Source: Teredinibacter haidensis | GTDB taxonomy: Bacteria > Pseudomonadota > Gammaproteobacteria > Pseudomonadales > Cellvibrionaceae | Direction: 5' to 3' | Assembly: GCF_014211975.1 (NCBI RefSeq) | Contig: NZ_CP060084.1 | Span: 2,739,001-2,803,000 of the forward strand | DNA length: 64,000 nt | In this document: positions 17,875 through 25,565 of the stretch, piece after piece | Layout of the letters: the number at the start of each line of letters is the position of its first letter | Numbering within the stretch: position 1 is the stretch's first letter | The notes under the pieces: generated by a model | The model's database searches: none | What the model saw: the letters and a program-made list of their open reading frames with translations, nothing else | What the model was told of the DNA's origin: nothing | Program-made: the position numbers and the translations under genes

Positions 17875-19230
17875 ATGAATAAACCAGAAGCAAAGCAAAA
17901 ATTATTAATTATCGAGGACGACCTGGGATTGCAAAGCCAGTTGCGCTGGCATTTTGATCAATACGAAGTGATTTGTGCAGCAGATAGAAAAGATGCCATT
18001 GCGGCTGTTCGCTTACATGAACCACCGATTATTTTACAAGATCTGGGCTTACCACCCGACGACGAAGGCGTAGACGAAGGATTTCGCTGCATCCGCGAAA
18101 TTTCTAACCTTTCCCCGTCTGCAAAAATTATCGTGATGACCGGTAATGCCGACTATGAAAATGCCGTACGCGCTGTTGCTATGGGTGCTTACGACTTTTA
18201 TCAAAAACCGGTAAATCCAGAAACATTGGATCTGATTCTTCAGCGCGCTTACCACATCCATAATCTGGAAAAGCAAAATCGTCGGCTACAGGAATCCATG
18301 CTCGCGCCTTTAGACGGCGTTATCGCCTGCGATCCCGCCATGCTAAAAATCTGTCGCACAGTCGAAAAGCTCGCACCTTCCGATGTTACCTGCACACTCA
18401 CCGGCGAAAGTGGCACAGGTAAAGAAGTACTTGCCAAAGCACTGCACAAACTCAGCCCTCGCTGTGAAAAACGCATGGTCGCTATTAACTGTGCAGCGGT
18501 ACCCGAAAACCTGATGGAAAGCGAACTTTTCGGCTACGAGAAGGGTGCCTTTACAGGCGCTAACAAACGCACCATTGGCAAGGTCGAAACCGCCCACGAG
18601 GGTACGCTGTTTCTGGATGAAATTGGAGATATGCCCTTATCTCTTCAAGCCAAGTTGCTGCGCTTTTTGCAGGAGCGCGTCATTGAACGTGTTGGCGGAC
18701 GCGAAGAAATTCCTGTCGATGTTCGCGTTGTATGCGCCACGAATAAAAATTTACAAAAGATGGTGGCTGAGAGTACATTTCGAGAAGATCTCTACTACCG
18801 TATTTGCGAAATGGAAATACAGATTCCACCTCTGCGAGACCGTCAGGGTGACAAACTACTTCTCGCACGCCACTTTCTCCATACTTATGTCAAACAGATG
18901 AACGCAGCCATTACCGGTTTTTCATCTGAAGCGACCGAGACCATAGAGGCCTATCAATGGCCCGGTAATATCCGAGAAATGGAGAATAGGGTAAAACGCT
19001 CCGTTGTTATGTCTGAGGAAAAACAAATTTCATCGGAAGACCTGGGCCTGGTATCTGACGAAAGCCTCAGCTTGAATTTGCGAGAGGTGCGCTACAACGC
19101 CGAACGAGCCGCGATTCTGCGAGCTTTAACCATGTCGGAACACAATATTTCCGCCACGGCCAAACTACTCGGCATTACACGCCCAACGCTCTATGACCTG
19201 ATGAAGAAATATAATATCCAGGTAAACTGA
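17875..19230 (+). CDS. prsR: PEP-CTERM box sigma54-dependent response regulator PrsR
   Basis: This 451-residue NtrC-type activator has a receiver domain with phospho-acceptor Asp in IILQDLGLPPDDEGVDEGF, the Thr/Lys positions in IVMTGNADYENA and YQKPVNPET, a sigma54-interaction AAA+ domain with Walker A TGESGTGKEVLAKAL, the sigma54-contact loop FGYEKGAFTGA, Walker B GTLFLDEIGDM and R fingers near FREDLYYRI, and a Fis-type HTH (ERAAILRALTMSEHNISATA). It should activate sigma54 promoters of exopolysaccharide or PEP-CTERM genes in response to PrsK. A clear intrinsic terminator follows at 19273-19303. Confidence 0.92.
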   Translation: MNKPEAKQKLLIIEDDLGLQSQLRWHFDQYEVICAADRKDAIAAVRLHEPPIILQDLGLPPDDEGVDEGFRCIREISNLSPSAKIIVMTGNADYENAVRAVAMGAYDFYQKPVNPETLDLILQRAYHIHNLEKQNRRLQESMLAPLDGVIACDPAMLKICRTVEKLAPSDVTCTLTGESGTGKEVLAKALHKLSPRCEKRMVAINCAAVPENLMESELFGYEKGAFTGANKRTIGKVETAHEGTLFLDEIGDMPLSLQAKLLRFLQERVIERVGGREEIPVDVRVVCATNKNLQKMVAESTFREDLYYRICEMEIQIPPLRDRQGDKLLLARHFLHTYVKQMNAAITGFSSEATETIEAYQWPGNIREMENRVKRSVVMSEEKQISSEDLGLVSDESLSLNLREVRYNAERAAILRALTMSEHNISATAKLLGITRPTLYDLMKKYNIQVN

Positions 19231-19272
19231 TCCGGCCAATAGCTCCGAACAGAGCCGCTAAACCCCAGAAAT

Positions 19273-19303
19273 AAAAATGCCGACACAACGTCGGCATTTT
19301 TTT
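19273..19303. terminator. bidirectional intrinsic terminator between prsR and BY-kinase-like gene
   Basis: The stem ATGCCGAC / GTCGGCAT has a 5-base loop ACAAC and is flanked by AAAAA on the left and TTTTTT on the right. The symmetry lets it end transcription from prsR on the plus strand and from the convergent 19327-20076 gene on the minus strand. Confidence 0.9.
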
Positions 19304-19326
19304 GTTTTCACTAGCTTAGTGCTCGG

Positions 19327-20076
19327 CTACAAATAGTTGAATACCAAGCCTGCCAGACGGTTTTCACCAATGGCTTCAATCGCAGCCTTCACCTGAGATT
19401 CAGTTACTTTGCCGTACGGCACAACCAGGATTACAAAATCACACAGGGCCGCCATAATACGTGCTTCGGCTGAATACTCACTAACAGAAGGTGCGTCCAG
19501 CAAAATATAGCGATCGGAATAGCGCGTCTTTAATTCTTTCAAAAACACCTGCATTCGTCGCGAAGACAAACGCTCCGTCGCGCCCTCAGTATTACCACCA
19601 ACGGGAATTACCCGAACACGAGGAATGCCAGAGGCATAGACAATAGATTCGATCCCCAACGAACCGCTATCGAGGTAATCGGTTAGCCCTACTTCAGAGT
19701 CGGTAACAATCATATTGTCCATCGAAGGGTCGTAGAAATTGGCATCTACAACCAAAGAAGTACGGGTTTTATCCAGGGCAATTGCCGCCGCCAAATTCTT
19801 GGTGACGTAAGAGCAACCTCCGTCGGGTACAACGGAGGTCATCATACAAATAAAATTGTTCCCCTGAGCCTTACTGTAAACACGGGTACGTAAATCCCGG
19901 AAGACCTTCAAAAGCTGGGTATTGGCCGTTCCCTGGTACAGTATTTTGAACTGGTCCAGCTCAGTTTTACTGAAGCGATGAATCTCGGACATACTATCGA
20001 TGTGGCCATCAGGTGAACTATGGGCCTCATCATTATGTCCGGCTACTCCACTGAGATTCGCTATATTCGACTCCAA
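19327..20076 (-). CDS. BY-kinase/CpsD-like ATPase with a degenerate P-loop
   Basis: This 249-residue protein has the fold of the cytoplasmic domain of bacterial tyrosine kinases (Wzc/CapB/EpsD) that control exopolysaccharide chain length. The usual Walker A PxEGKS is replaced by SVVPDGGCSYVTKNLAAAI, which lacks the catalytic lysine. Walker A' is TSLVVDANFYDPS and Walker B RYILLDAPSVSEYSAEA. The C-terminal tyrosine cluster is also missing; the protein ends VFNYL. It is therefore probably a non-kinase partner or regulator, fitting the neighbouring PrsK/PrsR exopolysaccharide regulators. The start is uncertain: the TTG at 20076 has AGGGG five bases upstream, while the first in-frame ATG is at 19992. 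Confidence 0.75.
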   Translation of the reverse strand: MESNIANLSGVAGHNDEAHSSPDGHIDSMSEIHRFSKTELDQFKILYQGTANTQLLKVFRDLRTRVYSKAQGNNFICMMTSVVPDGGCSYVTKNLAAAIALDKTRTSLVVDANFYDPSMDNMIVTDSEVGLTDYLDSGSLGIESIVYASGIPRVRVIPVGGNTEGATERLSSRRMQVFLKELKTRYSDRYILLDAPSVSEYSAEARIMAALCDFVILVVPYGKVTESQVKAAIEAIGENRLAGLVFNYL

Positions 20077-20178
20077 AACTACCCCTCATGCTTTTATGCT
20101 TTTCCGTCGTAGACTAGCTTGCCCGCTACGGAAAACTCCGTATGCGAGCCTAATATACCCCAATCCCACGTTAAATAA

Positions 20179-21666
20179 CTACTCCGCAGTATTTACCCAG
20201 TCTACCGCAGAAAATACTGCTCGTGCCTTGTTCATGGTTTCTTTCCATTCCAGCTCGGGAACAGAGTCAGCAACCACGCCAGCCCCGGCCTGAACATAAA
20301 CTCTGCCGTTTTTGATCACCGCCGTACGAATCGCAATGGCAGTGTCCATATTACCGTGCCAGGAAAGATACCCCACCGCACCGCCGTATATGCCGCGTTT
20401 AACCGGCTCCAGTTCATCAATAATTTCCATCGCACGAATTTTAGGCGCTCCGGAAAGGGTTCCTGCCGGTAGTGCCGCGCGCAAAACATCAATCGCATCC
20501 AGTTCCGGCTTGAGCTGGCCTGTTACATTGGAGGTAATATGCATCACATGTGAAAAACGTTCGACCACCATTTTTTCGGTAAGTTTAACGCTGCCAATTT
20601 GCGCCACACGGCCCACATCGTTGCGGCCCAGGTCGATCAGCATCAGATGCTCTGCTATTTCTTTTGGATCATTCACCAGATCCTTTTCCATCGCCAGATC
20701 TTCTTCTTCGCTATAACCTCGGCGACGAGTACCAGCAATGGGGCGAACGGTCATTTCGCCATTTTCCAGCCGCGCCAGGATTTCCGGGCTGGATCCCACC
20801 ACATGGTGATCGCCCAAATTCAGGAAATACATATAGGGCGATGGATTCAGACAGCGCAACGCTCGGTAGAGATTAATAGGCGGCACCTCGAACGGGTGAG
20901 ACAAACGCTGAGACACCACCACCTGCATAGTATCACCCGCTAAGATGTATTCTTTAATACGATTGACATCATCAATGAAGGGTTGACGCCCATAACTGGA
21001 TACAAAGTCGCCTTCGCTCTCGGTGGGGCCCTGCTTGTTCTGTGGACGGGGCATGGCTGGCAAGTTAACCAAACCTTGGCCCAACTGCCGCTCCAATGCA
21101 TCCAAGCGAGCCTGAGCTTGAGCCAGCGTCCCCTCTTGCGTCGGATTAACGTGCACGATCAGGTGTAGCTTACCCTGAAGGTTATCGAATACCAGAACCT
21201 CATCGGATACCGTCAGTAAAATGTCTGGTGTTCCAATTTCATCGGTCGGCACAGAGTCGGCGAGCCGCCGTTCCACATAGCGAACGCAATCGTAGGCAAA
21301 ATAACCCACTAAACCACCACTAAAATTGGGCAGGCCTTCTAGCTCAGGAACCTTGTGCCGCGCCTGATAGACTTTCACAAACTCCAGAGGATCGTCAGAT
21401 TCCAGCTGCTCGATAACGCTACCGTCGCGGATAATCTGGACGGTGTTCTCCCGTGCCTCCAACCTTTCTCGTGCGGGCAGGCCGATAATGGAATAACGCC
21501 CCCACTTTTCGCCTCCCTGTACCGATTCAAACAGGTAGGAATATGGGCCATCGGCCAATTTCAGATAGCTCGAAAGCGGCGTTTCGGTATCAGCCAAAAC
21601 TTCACGGGTTACCGGTATACGGTTGTAGCCTTGAGCGGCCAACTGAGAAAACTGTTCGGGCGTCAT
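20179..21666 (-). CDS. trpE: anthranilate synthase component I
   Basis: TrpE makes anthranilate from chorismate using ammonia from TrpG. The 495-residue protein carries the N-terminal regulatory part, including PLSSYLKLADGPYSYLFESV (the LLES-type tryptophan feedback site), and the chorismate-binding domain with RPIAGTRRRGYSEEED, LMLIDLGRNDVGRVA, VMHITSNVTGQL, AALPAGTLSGAPKIRAMEII and YGGAVGYLSWHGNMDTAIAI. All motifs are intact. The gene follows rpe by 124 bases on the same strand, but gph, usually found between them, is absent. The partner trpG lies upstream at 12.3-12.8 kb. Confidence 0.96.
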   Translation of the reverse strand: MTPEQFSQLAAQGYNRIPVTREVLADTETPLSSYLKLADGPYSYLFESVQGGEKWGRYSIIGLPARERLEARENTVQIIRDGSVIEQLESDDPLEFVKVYQARHKVPELEGLPNFSGGLVGYFAYDCVRYVERRLADSVPTDEIGTPDILLTVSDEVLVFDNLQGKLHLIVHVNPTQEGTLAQAQARLDALERQLGQGLVNLPAMPRPQNKQGPTESEGDFVSSYGRQPFIDDVNRIKEYILAGDTMQVVVSQRLSHPFEVPPINLYRALRCLNPSPYMYFLNLGDHHVVGSSPEILARLENGEMTVRPIAGTRRRGYSEEEDLAMEKDLVNDPKEIAEHLMLIDLGRNDVGRVAQIGSVKLTEKMVVERFSHVMHITSNVTGQLKPELDAIDVLRAALPAGTLSGAPKIRAMEIIDELEPVKRGIYGGAVGYLSWHGNMDTAIAIRTAVIKNGRVYVQAGAGVVADSVPELEWKETMNKARAVFSAVDWVNTAE

Positions 21667-21790
21667 TTTCGTGTCTCTGATTGTTTTATTTACAGGGATT
21701 TATACGGTGGCGTTGAACCACCCTCGCCAGCGCTCGCAAATAAGAAATCCTGTAATGAAATGACGTTTTAACATGGGGAATTACTTTCTA

Positions 21791-22492
21791 TTACTGTTTA
21801 ACCTGGGCCAGTGTAGCACGCATAGACGCTATCACTTGCTGGTAATCATCGCTTCCAAAAATAGCCGAGCCCGCAACAAAAGTATCAGCTCCCGCTTGGG
21901 CAAGCGGCCCAATATTATCGAGATTAATACCCCCGTCCACCTCCAGCAGAGCAGATGAATTTCGCTCATCCAGAAACCCGCGCGCGGCACGAATTTTATC
22001 CAATACGTAGGGAATAAATACTTGGCCACCAAATCCCGGATTAACCGACATCAGTAACAGTAAATCCAGACGCTCCAGTACGGGTTCAATCAACTCCAGA
22101 CGGGTACCGGGATTTAGTGCTAGCCCCGCTTTACACCCTTTATCATGAATTAGCTGCAGTGAGCGATCTAGGTGACGGCTGGCCTCTGGATGAAACGAGA
22201 TATAAGTCGCCCCGGCATCAGCAAAGCGGGCAATTAAATCGTCCACCGGCTCGACCATCAAATGAACATCAATGGGCGCGCTAATACCGTAGTCACGCAA
22301 AGCTTTACAAATCATCGAACCAAAGGTGAGATTGGGTACGTAGTGATTATCCATTACATCGAAATGGATAATATCGGCTCCTGCAGCCAGCACCGCATCT
22401 ACCTCTTCACCCAGGCGCGCAAAATCGGCTGCAAGAATGGAGGGTGCTATGCTAAATGTATTACCGTTACTCGCAACCACTGTTGCCGTCAT
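21791..22492 (-). CDS. rpe: ribulose-phosphate 3-epimerase
   Basis: Rpe interconverts ribulose-5-phosphate and xylulose-5-phosphate in the pentose phosphate pathway. The 233-residue TIM barrel shows SIAPSILAADFARLGEEV, HFDVMDNHYVPNLTFG (metal-binding His and Asp), DVHLMVEP, SFHPEAS, LLLMSVNPGFGGQ (second catalytic Asp region) and LEVDGGIN. A slightly longer N-terminus (about ten residues before the SIAPSILAADF start) is present. It lies upstream of trpE as in Pseudomonas and is divergent from the DUF3530 gene. Confidence 0.95.
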   Translation of the reverse strand: MTATVVASNGNTFSIAPSILAADFARLGEEVDAVLAAGADIIHFDVMDNHYVPNLTFGSMICKALRDYGISAPIDVHLMVEPVDDLIARFADAGATYISFHPEASRHLDRSLQLIHDKGCKAGLALNPGTRLELIEPVLERLDLLLLMSVNPGFGGQVFIPYVLDKIRAARGFLDERNSSALLEVDGGINLDNIGPLAQAGADTFVAGSAIFGSDDYQQVIASMRATLAQVKQ

Positions 22493-22538
22493 ACCGATTC
22501 CCGTTCGTATCGAGTTTAAGCAGAGTATTGTACTGAAT

Positions 22539-23666
22539 ATGAATAAAGCACTAAACCGGTTTTTTATAACACGCCATAATCACCTCTCAGTTTTCATCCT
22601 GCGCCTTATCTGTGCGCTAAACTTGCTGCTTTTTTACTCAGCCACCGGCGCACAGGAAGTACAAGAAGGCGAACAGCTTAACGATACCGAAACCAGTACT
22701 GCCACGGGATCGCCAACGCCAGTACCTCTTTCCGCCCCAGATACGGAAGCTTCTCAGCAGCAACGACTTAGAGAAGAGTTAGATTCTCAAGGCCTGGTCA
22801 CACTGAATGCCAACGGGAAAGATTTTCTTGGGCTCTGGCAACCGGACACCAGTGGTGTGCCTATCGGTGCCGTTCTTATTTTTCACGCCGAGGGCGAACA
22901 CGCTAACTGGCCGAATACTATTTCAGTAATACGCGAACATCTGGCTCGTTTCGGCTGGGCTACGCTATCGATATCCCTCGCCAATCCAAGCCCACAAAAG
23001 CCACCGACCCGGCCCCAAACACAGCTACCGAAACCAGAGGAGAGCTCTGAAGCACAAAAAACGGAAGGCGAAAATACTGCGCAAGCCAGTGCAACGGCTG
23101 AGGTTTCACCAATACCCGAAGCCAAGCCAGAGGGACCTAGCAAGGATATTGAACAAATTATTCAGGCTCGCGCTCAAGCCGCTATGGACTATTTAAAAAA
23201 CAAGGGACAGTACAATATTGTCTTTGTTGGCTACGGCTTGGGTGCCGCCAGGGCGGCTCGTTTTTTGGACTCGATTGGCAACAGAGTTGCCACCGGCGAC
23301 CTGGATAAGCAACTACGCAAAACCAAATCCAAAGCTGTTATCTCTCGGCCCGTGCGCGCACTAATTCTCGTCAACGCCCGCAATCACATCCCAAGCGGTA
23401 ACGATCCTCAAGAGAAAGCATTGACAGACTGGCTCAACGACGACAGCTTGCCTATTTTGGATATCTATACGCCCTACCACTATTTGGACGCCTTTGAACC
23501 CGGTGCACGAAAGAAAGCGGCCAGAACTAAACAGCTAAGCCGTTACACTCAAGTTAAAATCGGCCTGTTAACGACAACGGACGAAGAAAAAGAAAACCTG
23601 CTGGCAAAGCGTGTAAGAGGTTTTTTGAACAAGAATGCTCGCGGTGTGCGTATTGATGGCCGCTAA
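22539..23666 (+). CDS. DUF3530 family alpha/beta-hydrolase-like secreted protein
   Basis: This 375-residue protein has an N-terminal hydrophobic signal (about residues 15-38, LICALNLLLFYSATGAQ) and a low-complexity acidic/Pro linker. Next comes an alpha/beta-hydrolase-like domain with GAVLIFHAEGEHANWPNTI (oxyanion strand), FGWATLSISLANP, NIVFVGYGLGAARAARFLD (nucleophile elbow with Gly rather than Ser: GYGLG) and a C-terminal YTPYHYLDAF strand. A Pro/Glu/Ala-rich insertion splits the domain (about residues 150-205). The layout is that of DUF3530, a family of unknown function found in Pseudomonas-like bacteria. Replacement of the expected nucleophile Ser suggests it is not a classical esterase. 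Confidence 0.75.
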   Translation: MNKALNRFFITRHNHLSVFILRLICALNLLLFYSATGAQEVQEGEQLNDTETSTATGSPTPVPLSAPDTEASQQQRLREELDSQGLVTLNANGKDFLGLWQPDTSGVPIGAVLIFHAEGEHANWPNTISVIREHLARFGWATLSISLANPSPQKPPTRPQTQLPKPEESSEAQKTEGENTAQASATAEVSPIPEAKPEGPSKDIEQIIQARAQAAMDYLKNKGQYNIVFVGYGLGAARAARFLDSIGNRVATGDLDKQLRKTKSKAVISRPVRALILVNARNHIPSGNDPQEKALTDWLNDDSLPILDIYTPYHYLDAFEPGARKKAARTKQLSRYTQVKIGLLTTTDEEKENLLAKRVRGFLNKNARGVRIDGR

Positions 23667-23716
23667 GGGAAACTCTTATCAAGTCCAAATAGTTTCTGGC
23701 CTTAATCAGAGACTCC

Positions 23717-24391
23717 TCAGCTAAGTACTTCTCTTAATACCGCCAATCGCTCTGGTGTACCGATATCCATCCACGCCCCTCGGTAGAGTTCACCTGTTAA
23801 ACGTTTTTGCGGTGCCAGCCAATGGAAGACCTCCCGCAGCGGAAATATTGGTCGACGCCGGGGGTAACTTTCAATGACTGAGGGATGAAACACGCTTAAG
23901 CCGCTAAACGTACAGCTTGTTTGATTGCTCCCTGCCTTTACCACCAAACCGTTATTCAGTCCAAAATCACCTGAACTGTTGTGAGCGGGATTGGGAATCA
24001 TCACCAGATGGGCATCGCCAACATCCATTTGGGTGAGTTGCTCTAAAGGGTAGTCGCACCACACATCACTGTTCACCAATAAAAAGGGCTGATTGTCCAG
24101 AGCCGTCAAGGCGTGGTTAATCGCTCCCGCAGTCTCCAGCGGTTCTGGCTCCAACGAGTATTGAATAGCGACACCGTAGCGTTCGCCATCACCCAAAAAA
24201 TCCATGATTTGCTGACCCAAGTAGGCCACATTGATAATGACCGATTCAATACCGGCGGCAATGAGTTTATCCAGCTGATGCTCGATCAGCGTTTTTTTAC
24301 CGGCCTGCAATAGCGGCTTTGGCGTTGAGAGTGTCAGCGGTTGCATTCTCCGGCCTTCACCGGCCGCCAGGATCATGGCTTGCTTAATCAC
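23717..24391 (-). CDS. murU: N-acetylmuramate alpha-1-phosphate uridylyltransferase
   Basis: MurU converts MurNAc-1-phosphate and UTP to UDP-MurNAc, bypassing de novo synthesis during peptidoglycan recycling. The 224-residue nucleotidyltransferase has AMILAAGEGRRMQPLTLSTP (nucleotide-binding loop with RMxPLT), PKPLLQAGKKTLIEHQLDKL, LLVNSDVWCDYPL (metal-binding Asp) and WMDIGTPERL. It overlaps amgK by 8 bases. AmgK-MurU beside lptD is the Pseudomonas arrangement, which makes the specificity call strong. The pathway gives intrinsic fosfomycin tolerance in Pseudomonas. Confidence 0.92.
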   Translation of the reverse strand: MIKQAMILAAGEGRRMQPLTLSTPKPLLQAGKKTLIEHQLDKLIAAGIESVIINVAYLGQQIMDFLGDGERYGVAIQYSLEPEPLETAGAINHALTALDNQPFLLVNSDVWCDYPLEQLTQMDVGDAHLVMIPNPAHNSSGDFGLNNGLVVKAGSNQTSCTFSGLSVFHPSVIESYPRRRPIFPLREVFHWLAPQKRLTGELYRGAWMDIGTPERLAVLREVLS

Positions 24392-25445
24392 CTTGACTCA
24401 TCCAATCCTGCTGATAAATTCGTGGCATTAATCTTTGATCAAACCAGTCGGTAAACGCCTTGAGCTGAGGATACTTGCTGGCGACGGATCGCGTGTAGTG
24501 AATCACCAAAGGTAAATCCTGCAAATAACCCGCTTTACCATCACGCAAATACAGCCGGGCAAAAATGCCCAGCACTTTGATATGCCGCTGCAGCCCCATC
24601 CAATCGAACCAACGTATAAATGTTTCGTCGTCTACAGCACTCAGAATGCCCGCGTCGACAGCCCTGGCCCGGTAGTCCTGCGCCCAGTGTTCAACCTGCT
24701 CGGCAGGCCACTGGATATAACAGTCCCGCAACAGCGATACTAGGTCGTACGTCACCGGCCCCTGTACCGCATCCTGAAAATCGATAACCCCCAGCGGAGA
24801 ATGCTCGCAATAAACCAGATTGCGCGAATGAAAATCCCGGTGAACAATAACTTGTGTTTGCTCCAGCGCGCTGTCACAGAGAAGATCAAAAGTGTGTGCA
24901 AGTAACTTTTCTTCAGCCTCATCCAAACTGTGCCCGAGCAGCTTCGGCACAAACCACTCTGTAAATAGATTGAGTTCACGCAATAGCTCCTGCCGGTCGT
25001 AAGCCTTGAAGATGGTATTTTCCGGTGGGCAACGCTGCAGCCTTACCAGCACATCCAATGCTTGCTGATAATAGTTTTCAACGGTTTTGTCCGTCAGCAA
25101 ATCGAGCAGTAATTGTTCGCCTAGATCTTCGACCACCATAAAACCACGCACAGGATCATAGGCGCGAATGTCTGGCGTATGAATACCCTGTAGCCTTAAG
25201 TACCCCGCTATCGCAACAAATTCTCTGTTTTTTTCCGTTTTCGGCGGCGACCACACAGCCATCAAGCCCGACTGTTCCCCCAGACGAAAGTAGTTACGAA
25301 AGCCTGCATCGCCCCCTAGAGGCTGCCAGGCTTCAACCGCTGCTTCGGATGCTGGCAATTGCTGTTTTACCCAACGGGCCAACTCATCGATAGTGTGTTG
25401 TTTTTCCTGCTGAGCTAAATCGAAGCCTGTTTCTCCGGCTACCAC
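24384..25445 (-). CDS. amgK: anomeric MurNAc/GlcNAc kinase
   Basis: AmgK phosphorylates the anomeric hydroxyl of MurNAc or GlcNAc, feeding MurU. The 353-residue protein has the aminoglycoside phosphotransferase fold: GGDAGFRNYFRL (nucleotide loop), MVVEDLGEQLLLDLL (hinge), the catalytic VIVHRDFHSRNLVYCEH (HxDxxxxN brenner motif) and LGVIDFQDAVQGPVTYDLVS (DxD metal motif). GTG at 25445 is the start, with AGGAG six bases upstream. It is divergent from lptD. Confidence 0.93.
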   Translation of the reverse strand: MVAGETGFDLAQQEKQHTIDELARWVKQQLPASEAAVEAWQPLGGDAGFRNYFRLGEQSGLMAVWSPPKTEKNREFVAIAGYLRLQGIHTPDIRAYDPVRGFMVVEDLGEQLLLDLLTDKTVENYYQQALDVLVRLQRCPPENTIFKAYDRQELLRELNLFTEWFVPKLLGHSLDEAEEKLLAHTFDLLCDSALEQTQVIVHRDFHSRNLVYCEHSPLGVIDFQDAVQGPVTYDLVSLLRDCYIQWPAEQVEHWAQDYRARAVDAGILSAVDDETFIRWFDWMGLQRHIKVLGIFARLYLRDGKAGYLQDLPLVIHYTRSVASKYPQLKAFTDWFDQRLMPRIYQQDWMSQGD

Positions 25446-25565
25446 ACGTGACTCCTATAATTAAAATTGGGCACAGTGAATGTACACTTGGCGATGAGAT
25501 CAGTAGAATCTCCGCTTTGTACTATTAATGCTGTAAAGCACCCTTCATTTTTTTCGGAAATTAGT

